A stretch of DNA of 51,115 nucleotides from assembly GCA_017430235.1 (NCBI GenBank), contig JAFRNH010000104.1, positions 1-51,115 on the forward strand. Reading direction: 5' to 3'. Positions 42,761-51,115 of the stretch are shown one piece after another. Position 1 is the first letter of the stretch. The number at the start of each line of letters is the position of its first letter. Position numbers and translations under genes: made by a program. This DNA is from Paludibacteraceae bacterium (lineage in GTDB: Bacteria; Bacteroidota; Bacteroidia; Bacteroidales; Paludibacteraceae). The notes beneath the pieces are model-generated. The model searched no databases. It was given only the letters and a program-made list of their open reading frames with translations, and had not been told where the DNA came from.

Positions 42761-45700
42761 TGCATATCCTCGTACACTGCCGTATAATAATAAACGCCAG
42801 GGCTCTCATGGATGGTTGGTTCTTTGTCCCAGCCTCTAAAGTAATATCCACTCATGGATGGGGTCTCTCCTCCATAGACAGGCACCACGTCGCAACCGAT
42901 GGTGTCGCGCCACAGTTCCGTACTGTCAGGATTTTGGAAGATAACAATCGGAGAACTGATAATCTCGAAATTATCAGGAACCTCCGAAATACCATGTTTG
43001 TCATACTTGCTACCGCATGGGAAGATGAAGACACCTTCGCCATCAATACCCGTCACCCACTCTTCTGTGGCATCAAATTCATTATCCAAGGTCATGACAC
43101 CCACCTTGATGTAATTTAAGTTGGAACAAGCAGAGAACATATACATATAACATTTCTCAACCAATTCAGTCGCTGGCAATTCAGGTGCTTTAGTCAAACT
43201 CGTACAAGCAGAGAACATCTTTACATAACATTCCTCAACCAATTCAGTCGCAGGCAATTCTGGTGCATTAATCAAACCTGTACAAACAGCGAACATATAT
43301 GAATAACAACTTTTAGACAAAGTCTTTGCTGGCAACTCAGGCGCTTGAGTCAAACTTGTACATCCCAAAAACATAGCAGAATAACAACCTTCCATCATGG
43401 TAGTGGCAGGCAACTCTGGAACTTTAGTCAAACTCTTACACCCTGTGAACATTAAATAATAACAATATTCCGCCAAGGTAGTGGCAGGCAACTCAAGCAC
43501 CGAGGTCAAACCTGTACAACCTGAGAACATTTCAGAATAACAATTTTCCGTCAAAGTTGTGGCAGGCAATTTTGGTGTCTGAATCAAACTTGTACATTCA
43601 TGGAACATAGCAGAATAACAGTTTTTACTCAAAACCGTAGCAGGCAATTCGGGTGCCTGTGTTAGAGAACTACACGCTTGAAATAATCCCCAAAAACATC
43701 CATCATTTGGAATGACTGTCGATTCACCTACACCATCAATCAAACTCATCACGCTACCACTGGCTGCAATAGAACCATTCATTGTAAAATGAGTAGAAAC
43801 ACCTTCAGCTTTCGAGAAGCCATTAGGATTGAATCCTCTAAAATAGACCTTGTCTCCTACATTTGCGAGTACTACCATTTCATCTCTCAACAAAATCTGC
43901 CATGTTTTTCCTTCGTCAATAGAATACTGCACATCTGGAGCTGAACTACCATACCACACTCCCACTTCAGACCCAGCCTCTTCTGCCGTGAAGCACAAGC
44001 ACTTGCTAACATCCGTGATAGGTGTCAGTTCCTCTTCATACACTGCCGTATAATAGAACGTGTCTGGTTCTGGATGTATTGTCAGTTCCTTGTCCCAACC
44101 TTTGAAAACAAGTCCTTCTTTATAAGTTGGTGTCTCACCTCTATACTCAGGCAATACATCGCAACCGATTGTATCACGATACAGCTCCTCTCCATCTGGA
44201 TTTTGGAAGATGACAACATTTGAACCTATTATCCTGAAATTAACAGGGACCTGAGAAGCGCCATGCTTGTCATACTTACTGCCGCATGGGAAGATAAAGA
44301 CGCCCTCTTTTTTCACGTCATAAACCCAGTAGCTTGTTGAATTATTCAACGTCATAACGCCCACCTTAATATAATTTAAATTAGAGCATTCACGGAACAT
44401 GTTGTGGTAACAACTACTCACCAATTCCTTGGCTGGTAATTCAGGTGCTTTTTCAAGGGATTTACATCTTTCAAACATACCATAATAGCAACCAATATTT
44501 AACTTCGTAGCTGGCAATTCAGGTGCAACTCTCAAGTTTGTACATCCATAGAACATAAAAGAATAACATGCACTGTCCAATTCTGTAGCTGGCAATTCGG
44601 GTGCAACAGTCAAACTTGTACATCCATAGAACATTTCTCGATAACACAAATCACTCAAATGTGTGGCTGGCAGTTCAGGTGCATTTACCAAGCTCGTACA
44701 TCCTCTGAACATATCAGCATAACATGCACTGTCCAATTCTGTAGCCGGCAATTCGGGTGCTTGAGTCAGATGCGTACAACCGTTAAACATATAATAATAA
44801 CATTCATCAGCCAATTTTGTAGCAGGTAATTCGGGTGCTTGTGTCAAATGGGCACATTCAGAAAACATAGAAGAATAACAACCCTTTTTCAACTCTATTG
44901 CGGGTAATTCAGGTGTTTGAGTCAAACCATCGCATCCAGAAAACATATGAGAATAACATCTATCAGCCAATTCCGTAGCGGGTAATTCGGGGGCTTGAGT
45001 CAAATAATCACAGCCAGAAAACATAGAAGAATAACAACCCTCTTTTAACTCTGTTGCGGGTAATTCAGGTGCTTGAGTCAAACCATCGCATCCAGAAAAC
45101 ATATAAGAATAACATCTATCAGCCAATTCTGTAGCAGGTAATTCGGGTGCTTTCTCTATGGATTTGCAGGAGCTAAACATACCATGATAGCAATCCTCTT
45201 TTAACTCTGTAGCAGGTAGTTTTGGAGCCTTAGTTAGTTCAAAACAATTTTGGAACATTTGGTAATAACAACTATCCGTCAAAGTTGTAGCAGGCAATTC
45301 GGGTGCTTGAGTCAGAGTTTCACAATTATTAAACAAATATGCGAAACAACCGTTATTAGGAATCACATTCGTAACACCAATGCCATCAATCAAACTCATC
45401 ACACTTCCACTTGCCGCTATCCTTCCTGACATTCGGAAATTCACGTCACCGCTTTCTTCACTAACATTCGAAAATCCTTCAGGATTATATCCTTTGAAAT
45501 AGACTTTGTCTCCTTTAGAGTATAGGACTACATGTTCCTCTGAATTCAAGGAATTCCATGTAAGTCCTTCATCCAACGAATACTGCACATCAGGACTATC
45601 TTCACTATAATACCACACTTCCGAGTTATCCTCTTCTGCCGTAAAACAAAGCCAATTGCCGGTTTCAGGTGTTTTCTCTTCCTCATATACAGCCGTATAA

Positions 45701-48700
45701 TAATACGTATCAGGCACTTCATGCACCGTCAGTTCCTTATCCCAACCTTTGAAGATGAGTCCGTCGCCATAAGTTGGCATCTCCCCCCTGTACACAGGCA
45801 ACACATTACAACCAATTGTGTCACGATACAACTCCTCTCTGTCTGGATTTTGGAAGACTACAATTGGGGAACCGACAATCTTGAAATTATCTGGCACTTC
45901 GGAGACACCATGTTTGTCATACTTGCTGCCGCACGGGAAGATGAAGGTACCATCGCCTTCAACTCCTTGCACCCAATTCCTTGTTGCAAAAAAGAAATTG
46001 TCCAAGGACATGACACCCACCTTGATGTAATTCAAACTAGAACAATTATTGAACATAAGAGAATAACATTCTCGAACCAACTCAGAAGCAGGTAGTTCAG
46101 GCGCTTCTATCAAATTTGTACAACCATCAAACATCTGGCTATAACAATTTATCTCTAACTGAGTAGCAGGCAACTGTGGAGCTTCAATCAAATTGACGCA
46201 ATCATAGAACATAGCACTATAACATCCGTGTGCCAATATCATAGCCGGAAGTTGAGGTGCTTTCGTCAAACTATGACAGCCTGCGAACATTGCAAAATAG
46301 CAAAAGTCAGCCATTGTTTTAGCTGGTAATTCAGCAACATGAGTAAGACTTTCACATTGGGCAAACATATTTGCATAACATTTATTTGCCAATGTGGTCG
46401 CAGGCAATTCAGGCATCTCCATTAAGTCGAGACATCCCACAAACATATATTGATAACAAGCCTCCGACATAATAGTTGCAGGTAAATCAGGGGCTTTCTT
46501 CAAAGAAGTACATCCTAAAAACATATTGGAATAACAACTATCCATCAATGTAGTGGCTGGTAATTCAGGAGCTTGTGTGAGAGACTCACAATTGGCGAAC
46601 AGATAAGAAAAACAATTTTTATTCGGGATAATCGTGGATCTGCCTGTTTCGTCGATCAGACTCATTACACTACCACTGGCGGAGAGACGACCACTCATAG
46701 AAAATGTGCATCCCATTTGATAGTCTCCACTGTAGTTTCCATTCAACCCATTTGGATTGTCACCTTTCAAATAAACCTTATCCCCTATATTCTCCAACGT
46801 GATTTTCTCTTCTTGTTTCAATGTTTGCCATGACTTACCTTCATCGATAGAGTATTGTATAGTAATATTTCCGCCATCCAGACCGCGATACCACACTTGC
46901 GAGCCAGCTTCCTCAGCCGTGAAGCATAGCCAGTTACCTATCTCATGAGGACCCTCTTCCACATATTCAGCAGTATAATAAAACGTATCAGGCACCTCAT
47001 GTATCGTCAGTTCCTTATCCCAACCAGTAAACACATAACCATCCTTCCAATAAGGGGGGTCAACCCCTCGATAGACAGGCACTACATCACAAGGAATCGT
47101 ATCTCGATAAAGCTCTACACTATCAGGGTTTTGGAAAATCACAATCGGAGAACTGATAATCTTAAAATCATATGGCACTTCTGAATCTCCATGCTTGTCA
47201 TACTTGCTACCACATGGGAAGATAAAGGTACCTTGATTATATATGTCAGAGACCCAATTAGAGGTCGCATAAACATCATTATCCAAAGTGAGAACGCCAA
47301 CTTTGATATAATTTAGGCTGGAACATTTATAAAACATTTCAGAGTAACATTCGTAAGTCAAATTCGTAGCAGGCAATTCGGGTGCTTTTTCAAGGCTACT
47401 ACATTCAAAGAACATAGCCAAATAGCATCTTTTTGCCAAATTCACAGCAGGCAATTCAGGTGCTTTAGTAAGAGATTTGCAGCCAAGGAACATCGACAAA
47501 TAACACTCATCTTTCAACGTCGTAGCTGGCAATTCGGGAGCATACGTGAGAGATTCACAAACTTGGAACATGTGTGCATAACAATCCTCTTCCAAATTTG
47601 TGGCAGGTAAAATATCAGGAATGGTGGTCAAATTCTTACAATATTCAAACATGCCAAAATAGCAAGACTCAGCCAATCGTGTAGCTGGCAATTCTGGTGC
47701 AGTTATAAGATCAAGACAATAATTAAACATACAGTAATAGCAATATCCTTTCAAAGAAAGAGCAGGCAATTCTGGAGCAGTTGTAATGGAGGTTCTTTCA
47801 AACAATTGATAAAAACAATAGTCATTTGGTATCACCTGAGTTTCACCAGTTTCATCAATCAGACTCATCACGCTACCACTAGCTGCTAATTTTCCTTTCG
47901 TTACAAAACGGGTGAGTTGCAGTGAACCATGAGAGAATCCTGTCGGGTTATTTCCCCGAACATAGACTTTATCACCTACATTTGCCAATGTAATCTGTGC
48001 ATTGGGTTCCCACTTAAACCAATTTTCACCTCCATCTATGGAATATTGCATATCAGGTTTATTTTCAAACATATTCTCATAAGAGACATAGGCTCCAGCC
48101 TCCTCAGCAGTAAAACAGAGCCAATTACCTGTTTGCGAAGAAGATGTTGATTCATATATAGCAACGTAATAATAAACGTCAGGTATCTCATGGACTGTTA
48201 GTTCCTTATCCCATTTTTTAAACTCATATCCATCCTTCCAATAAGGAGGCTGTACGCCTCTATATTCTGCTTTCACATCACAACCGATTGTATCACGCCA
48301 TAGCTCTGTACCATCCGGATTTTGGAAGATGATAATTGGAGATGCTTTAATATCAAAGTTGGTTGGCACTTCCGACTCACCATGTTTGTCGTATTTGCTA
48401 CCACAAGGGAATTCAAAAAGTCCTGGTCCATCTATATTGGCAACCCAATTGTTCGTTGCATCCAAATCATTATCCAACGACATGACTCCCACTTTGATGC
48501 GGAACAAGTTTTCACAAGCGTAGAACATCATAAGATAACATTCCGACACTAACTCTGTAGCAGGCAACTCAGGTGCCACAGACAGACTTTTACAACCCAA
48601 GAACATCTCTGCATAACAGCTCGGCTTCAAAACAGTGGCTGGCAACTCTGGCGCAACACGCAAATTCGTGCATCCCCAAAACATTCCGTAATAACAAGAA

Positions 48701-51115
48701 GGAGAAAGGTTCATAGCAGGTAATGCAGGAGCCTCTTCCAAACTTTCACATTGGCCAAACATAGCACCGTAACAACCATCAGCCAAATTCGTCGAAGCCA
48801 ATGTAGGTGCCTCCACAAGAGAACTACATCCATAAAACATAGAACCATAACAGGTTTCTGTCAAATCTAATGCAGGCAAAGCTGGAGCCGATATCAAAGA
48901 CGAACAATTAAAATACATATTCGCATAGCATGCATCCGCTAATTGGGTCGCAGGCAAAACCTTAACCGTCGACACAATGTTTCTACAGTTCATGAACATA
49001 CCATTATAACACTCCGTAGCCAAATTCGTAGCAGGCAATTCTGGAGTAGAGGTCAGTCCCATACAATTAGCGAACATGTTTTCATAACAATTGTCTTTCA
49101 AAGTAAGAGCCGTCAACTTAGGTGCTCGCGTAAGAGCGGAACAATGCATAAACAAACCGTGGAAGCATGATTTATTCGGAATCTCAGTAGTTCTTCCTGT
49201 TCCATCAATCAAACTCATCACAGTACCCGAAGCGGAAACAGAACCTCCTAATCCAATATAAGTATATACATTGGCGCCTTGAGAGAATCCATTCGGATTA
49301 TTTCCTCTAACATAGATTCTGTCACCCACATTTCCGAACGTAACCGTAACATTTGCTTCCAAATCTTGCCATGTTTCACCTTCATCCGTAGAATATTGCA
49401 CATTCGGGTTATTGTCTCCTTGGTTTCTATAGAAGAAATAACAATCTACATCTTCGGCAGTAAAACAGAGCCAATCTCCTTTCGAAGGATCCGTTGATTC
49501 ATACTCAGCGGTATAATAATACACACCTGGTTCCTCATGGATAGTTAGTTCTTTATCCCATTTTTTAAATACAAATCCTTCTTTCCAGTAAGGTGGCTCA
49601 ACACCTTTATATTCTGCCTTCACATCACAACCGATGGTATCTCGCCACAACTCCGTATTATCAGGGTTTTGGAAGACGATAATTGGAGATGATTTAATCT
49701 CAAAGTTGATTGGCACCTCAGAAACTCCATGTTTGTCGTACTTACTACCACAAGGGAAGACAAAAAGACCGGGTCCATCCACATTGCTCACCCATCGTTC
49801 TGTAGCTCTTGGTACAATATCCAAAGAATAGACTGCCACCTCCATATAATTCAAACTCGTACAGCCATCGAACATATACCAATAACAGAAATCAGCCCAC
49901 TCAGTAGCAGGCAACATCGGAGCCTTCTCCAAACTAGTGCATTTTGTGAACATGTAAGCATAACAATACGGTTCCAACTTTTCCGCAGGCAATACGGGAG
50001 CATAGTTAAGACTTTCACATTGTCCAAACATGGCGTAATAGCATTTTTCTTTCAGAATTTTTGCCGGCAAATTCGGAGCTACAACAAGACTCTTGCACCC
50101 ATAAAACATATTTGAATAACAACTTTCAGCTAACGTCACAGATGACAATATAGGTGCTGTCTTCAGACTGGTACAATTCTGAAACATGCGGAAATAACAG
50201 CGACTCTCCATTATATTCGAAGGCAATTCCGGAGATTCAAGCAAGCTCGAACATCCGTAAAAAAGATCTTCATAACAATTAGGAGCTAACGTCGTTGCAG
50301 GAAGTTCAGGTGCTTTAGTCAGATTGACACATTCCTGAAACATTTGCATATAACATCCCTTAGTCAAACTGAGAGCTGGAAGCTTCGGGGCTTGTGTTAA
50401 TGATTCACAGTATTCAAACAAACTGTAGAAACAGGAATCAGAAGGAATGACATTCGTCATACCCGCTCCATCAATCAAACTCATCACACTACCACTTGCA
50501 GCTATACGCCCCGTCATCTCAAAATAAGTATAATCATGAGTTCCAAAAGAGAAACCTGCCTCATTGAATCCACGAAGGTATACCTTATCACCTGCATCCT
50601 CCAGTGTCACCACCTCTTTTTCATTCAATTTATACCATTTCGTTTCATCTAAGGAATATTCAATATCAGGACTATTGTCCCTTACATTTTCATACCAAAA
50701 TTGTGATCCGTCCTCTTCTGCCGTGAAACAGAGATAATCCGTATATATGGGAGATGTTGTTCCCCCATATATAGCCGTATAATAATAGACGCCAGGTTCC
50801 GAAATAGGTTCAATTTGTTTATCCCACCCCAGAAAAGGATGATCATCATCCAAGTAAGGATCTATATCTCCATCATCAGGTTTTTCATCGCACTTGATGG
50901 TATCTGTTTTCCATATCTTACCATCTGAATTTTGGAAGATTATTATTGGAGAACCTACAATTGAAAAGTTTGTCGGAGCTTCTGATATTCCATGCTTATT
51001 GTATCTACTGCCACAAGGGAAGATGATGACACCCTCACCATCTACTCCTTCTACCCAATCTGATGTCGCATTAATGGAATTATCCAAAGACATAACACCC
51101 ACCTTGATATACTTC
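41995..51115 (-). CDS. Giant secreted repeat protein 2, 5' end outside the window (more than 3037 aa): LRR super-modules plus T9SS-like tail
   Basis: The frame is open from the right edge (KYIKVGVMSLDN, the end of an array) to the stop at 41995, so at least one further module and the signal peptide lie beyond the window. Six complete super-modules start near 50735, 49475, 48120, 46930, 45650 and 44000, with 7, 8, 6, 7, 12 and 7 repeats (47 in total). Domain order is the same as in giant 1: CFTAEE beta domain, CYxxMF array, beta-grasp with VVFQNPDxxELYRDT. The C-terminal part (from LHLIVDDDLYLVLPGG) is almost the same as in giant 1 and ends KNANCKVLIK, a T9SS type A-like sorting end. Several linkers use a PPYWKDGYEFKKWDKELT version common in this protein and rare in giant 1. 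It is followed after 10 nt by the barrel gene. I infer a surface adhesin; it might instead be a structural fibre. Confidence 0.88.
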   Translation of the reverse strand, partial: KYIKVGVMSLDNSINATSDWVEGVDGEGVIIFPCGSRYNKHGISEAPTNFSIVGSPIIIFQNSDGKIWKTDTIKCDEKPDDGDIDPYLDDDHPFLGWDKQIEPISEPGVYYYTAIYGGTTSPIYTDYLCFTAEEDGSQFWYENVRDNSPDIEYSLDETKWYKLNEKEVVTLEDAGDKVYLRGFNEAGFSFGTHDYTYFEMTGRIAASGSVMSLIDGAGMTNVIPSDSCFYSLFEYCESLTQAPKLPALSLTKGCYMQMFQECVNLTKAPELPATTLAPNCYEDLFYGCSSLLESPELPSNIMESRCYFRMFQNCTSLKTAPILSSVTLAESCYSNMFYGCKSLVVAPNLPAKILKEKCYYAMFGQCESLNYAPVLPAEKLEPYCYAYMFTKCTSLEKAPMLPATEWADFCYWYMFDGCTSLNYMEVAVYSLDIVPRATERWVSNVDGPGLFVFPCGSKYDKHGVSEVPINFEIKSSPIIVFQNPDNTELWRDTIGCDVKAEYKGVEPPYWKEGFVFKKWDKELTIHEEPGVYYYTAEYESTDPSKGDWLCFTAEDVDCYFFYRNQGDNNPNVQYSTDEGETWQDLEANVTVTFGNVGDRIYVRGNNPNGFSQGANVYTYIGLGGSVSASGTVMSLIDGTGRTTEIPNKSCFHGLFMHCSALTRAPKLTALTLKDNCYENMFANCMGLTSTPELPATNLATECYNGMFMNCRNIVSTVKVLPATQLADACYANMYFNCSSLISAPALPALDLTETCYGSMFYGCSSLVEAPTLASTNLADGCYGAMFGQCESLEEAPALPAMNLSPSCYYGMFWGCTNLRVAPELPATVLKPSCYAEMFLGCKSLSVAPELPATELVSECYLMMFYACENLFRIKVGVMSLDNDLDATNNWVANIDGPGLFEFPCGSKYDKHGESEVPTNFDIKASPIIIFQNPDGTELWRDTIGCDVKAEYRGVQPPYWKDGYEFKKWDKELTVHEIPDVYYYVAIYESTSSSQTGNWLCFTAEEAGAYVSYENMFENKPDMQYSIDGGENWFKWEPNAQITLANVGDKVYVRGNNPTGFSHGSLQLTRFVTKGKLAASGSVMSLIDETGETQVIPNDYCFYQLFERTSITTAPELPALSLKGYCYYCMFNYCLDLITAPELPATRLAESCYFGMFEYCKNLTTIPDILPATNLEEDCYAHMFQVCESLTYAPELPATTLKDECYLSMFLGCKSLTKAPELPAVNLAKRCYLAMFFECSSLEKAPELPATNLTYECYSEMFYKCSSLNYIKVGVLTLDNDVYATSNWVSDIYNQGTFIFPCGSKYDKHGDSEVPYDFKIISSPIVIFQNPDSVELYRDTIPCDVVPVYRGVDPPYWKDGYVFTGWDKELTIHEVPDTFYYTAEYVEEGPHEIGNWLCFTAEEAGSQVWYRGLDGGNITIQYSIDEGKSWQTLKQEEKITLENIGDKVYLKGDNPNGLNGNYSGDYQMGCTFSMSGRLSASGSVMSLIDETGRSTIIPNKNCFSYLFANCESLTQAPELPATTLMDSCYSNMFLGCTSLKKAPDLPATIMSEACYQYMFVGCLDLMEMPELPATTLANKCYANMFAQCESLTHVAELPAKTMADFCYFAMFAGCHSLTKAPQLPAMILAHGCYSAMFYDCVNLIEAPQLPATQLEINCYSQMFDGCTNLIEAPELPASELVRECYSLMFNNCSSLNYIKVGVMSLDNFFFATRNWVQGVEGDGTFIFPCGSKYDKHGVSEVPDNFKIVGSPIVVFQNPDREELYRDTIGCNVLPVYRGEMPTYGDGLIFKGWDKELTVHEVPDTYYYTAVYEEEKTPETGNWLCFTAEEDNSEVWYYSEDSPDVQYSLDEGLTWNSLNSEEHVVLYSKGDKVYFKGYNPEGFSNVSEESGDVNFRMSGRIAASGSVMSLIDGIGVTNVIPNNGCFAYLFNNCETLTQAPELPATTLTDSCYYQMFQNCFELTKAPKLPATELKEDCYHGMFSSCKSIEKAPELPATELADRCYSYMFSGCDGLTQAPELPATELKEGCYSSMFSGCDYLTQAPELPATELADRCYSHMFSGCDGLTQTPELPAIELKKGCYSSMFSECAHLTQAPELPATKLADECYYYMFNGCTHLTQAPELPATELDSACYADMFRGCTSLVNAPELPATHLSDLCYREMFYGCTSLTVAPELPATELDSACYSFMFYGCTNLRVAPELPATKLNIGCYYGMFERCKSLEKAPELPAKELVSSCYHNMFRECSNLNYIKVGVMTLNNSTSYWVYDVKKEGVFIFPCGSKYDKHGASQVPVNFRIIGSNVVIFQNPDGEELYRDTIGCDVLPEYRGETPTYKEGLVFKGWDKELTIHPEPDTFYYTAVYEEELTPITDVSKCLCFTAEEAGSEVGVWYGSSAPDVQYSIDEGKTWQILLRDEMVVLANVGDKVYFRGFNPNGFSKAEGVSTHFTMNGSIAASGSVMSLIDGVGESTVIPNDGCFWGLFQACSSLTQAPELPATVLSKNCYSAMFHECTSLIQTPKLPATTLTENCYSEMFSGCTGLTSVLELPATTLAEYCYYLMFTGCKSLTKVPELPATTMMEGCYSAMFLGCTSLTQAPELPAKTLSKSCYSYMFAVCTGLINAPELPATELVEECYVKMFSACTSLTKAPELPATELVEKCYMYMFSACSNLNYIKVGVMTLDNEFDATEEWVTGIDGEGVFIFPCGSKYDKHGISEVPDNFEIISSPIVIFQNPDSTELWRDTIGCDVVPVYGGETPSMSGYYFRGWDKEPTIHESPGVYYYTAVYEDMQNDPLHLIVDDDLYLVLPGGSENIGYELLEGGGSRYEIWYDGVKISDGVVTNDSIVLLKCPAELTPGSYEATLVMYDENDERASSDFEFNVMLPDNKENSYYVKVWNDVVICRNGDGIFQSYLWYKDRRKQENGSHQYYNDITLLDGEYMVYVCDVYGKCYFIEPTSFQIEEAEYAVSAHPNVVDRGTDFIITVSGVDDSHLKDARIVIYRSDGVVARIIDEVEVENEMHLGLGEYVIVLTVSDGKNANCKVLIK
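43107..43704 (-). repeat. 78-bp LRR array, giant 2 module next to the C-terminus (7 repeats)
   Basis: Seven regular repeats after the cap CFWGLFQACSSL. The final two are nearly the same (ATELVEECYVKMFSACTSL and ATELVEKCYMYMFSACSNL), pointing to a recent single-repeat duplication. Confidence 0.8.
44367..45352 (-). repeat. 78-bp LRR array, giant 2 (12 repeats, longest array)
   Basis: Twelve repeats after the cap CFAYLFNNCETL. A two-repeat unit is duplicated inside (44861-45172). ADRCYS and KEGCYS or KKGCYS repeats alternate there. The linker after the array has lost several residues (TLNNSTSYWVYDVKKEG). Confidence 0.85.
44861..45172 (-). repeat. Tandem 156-bp duplication (two LRR units)
   Basis: Segments 44861-45016 and 45017-45172 align without gaps and with only scattered differences, including at synonymous sites. 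GAAAACATAGAAGAATAACA begins both copies. This is far closer than neighbouring repeats and indicates recent unequal exchange or slippage. Confidence 0.8.
46021..46618 (-). repeat. 78-bp LRR array, giant 2 (7 repeats)
   Basis: Seven repeats after the cap CFSYLFANCESL, including a variant HVAELPAKTM and MEMPELPATTL. The second Cys is kept in every repeat. Confidence 0.8.
47302..47822 (-). repeat. 78-bp LRR array, giant 2 (6 repeats)
   Basis: Six repeats after a cap CFYQLFERTSITTAPEL that has lost its Cys. One repeat carries an inserted residue (IPDILPATNL). Confidence 0.8.
48494..49172 (-). repeat. 78-bp LRR array, giant 2 (8 repeats)
   Basis: Eight repeats after the cap CFHGLFMHCSAL. One has MY in place of MF (CYANMYFNC), and another has an insert (STVKVLPATQL). 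Confidence 0.8.
49841..50435 (-). repeat. 78-bp LRR array, giant 2 first complete module in the window (7 repeats)
   Basis: Seven repeats after the cap CFYSLFEYCESL. CYEDLFYGC replaces Met by Leu. The end differs from the usual KVGVMTLDN (MEVAVYSLDIVPRATERW). Confidence 0.8.

Noticed and set aside
31611-50115. Many plus-strand open frames of 60-180 codons opposite the giant genes
   Set aside because: They recur at the same place in each module, mirror the repeat pattern and have unnatural compositions. They are antisense shadows of the conserved linker and LRR DNA.
32331-50435. Regular 78-bp repeats as a possible CRISPR array
   Set aside because: The repeats are in frame, have no unique spacers, diverge gradually and encode LRR units; no cas genes are present.

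Overview
The window looks like a chromosomal segment from a member of Bacteroidota, most likely order Bacteroidales. The evidence is the mix of gene families (a GldF-type ABC permease, OmpA with thrombospondin type 3 repeats, GSCFA and DUF5683 proteins, a parAB–DUF5683–lytic transglycosylase block), proteins ending in type IX secretion (T9SS) sorting domains, low-to-moderate GC, weak ribosome binding sites, and promoters matching the Bacteroidetes pattern TTTG-N19-TAnnTTTG. The species cannot be named from the sequence alone. No tRNA, rRNA, CRISPR array, insertion sequence or complete prophage was seen.

Positions 1-31200 are mostly housekeeping and envelope genes. In order they are: a partial CorA-like transporter and rsmA/ksgA (minus), divergent from a flippase-like membrane protein and an Mpl/MurC-like Mur ligase (plus); an operon parA-parB-DUF5683-mltD (minus); an operon dxs-unknown-aguA-aguB (minus) that joins isoprenoid precursor synthesis with agmatine-to-putrescine conversion; an OmpA lipoprotein plus GSCFA pair (plus); a eukaryote-like glycogen branching enzyme (minus); a major OmpA porin (minus); a secreted GH44 glucanase with a T9SS tail (plus); tyrA, a Crp/Fnr regulator and a DUF4197 lipoprotein (minus); a tight six-gene operon mltF-like, metallo-hydrolase, gldF, phosphopantetheinyl transferase, SDR and AMP ligase (minus); and a membrane J-domain protein (plus).

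Positions 30376-51115 are the unusual part. They hold two tandem copies of one cassette on the minus strand: a giant secreted repeat protein followed at once by a small outer-membrane beta-barrel protein. The complete giant has 3266 residues and 7 super-modules. The other runs off the right edge, with more than 3037 residues and 6 full super-modules visible. Each super-module is an N-terminal beta domain, an array of 5 to 12 leucine-rich-like repeats of 26 residues (78 bp) with the pattern CYxxMFxxC...LPAT, and a beta-grasp domain resembling the Listeria-Bacteroides (Flg_new) repeat. Both giants end in nearly identical C-terminal regions that look like T9SS sorting domains, while the two paired barrel proteins have diverged. 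I infer a surface adhesin or fibre system exported by T9SS with a dedicated outer-membrane partner, comparable in layout to SprB/SprF but made of different families.

Small-scale structure includes four clear intrinsic terminators, several promoter matches, two REP-like extragenic palindromes, and a dispersed element containing CGAAATG(A/G)ATTTATAG at three intergenic sites.
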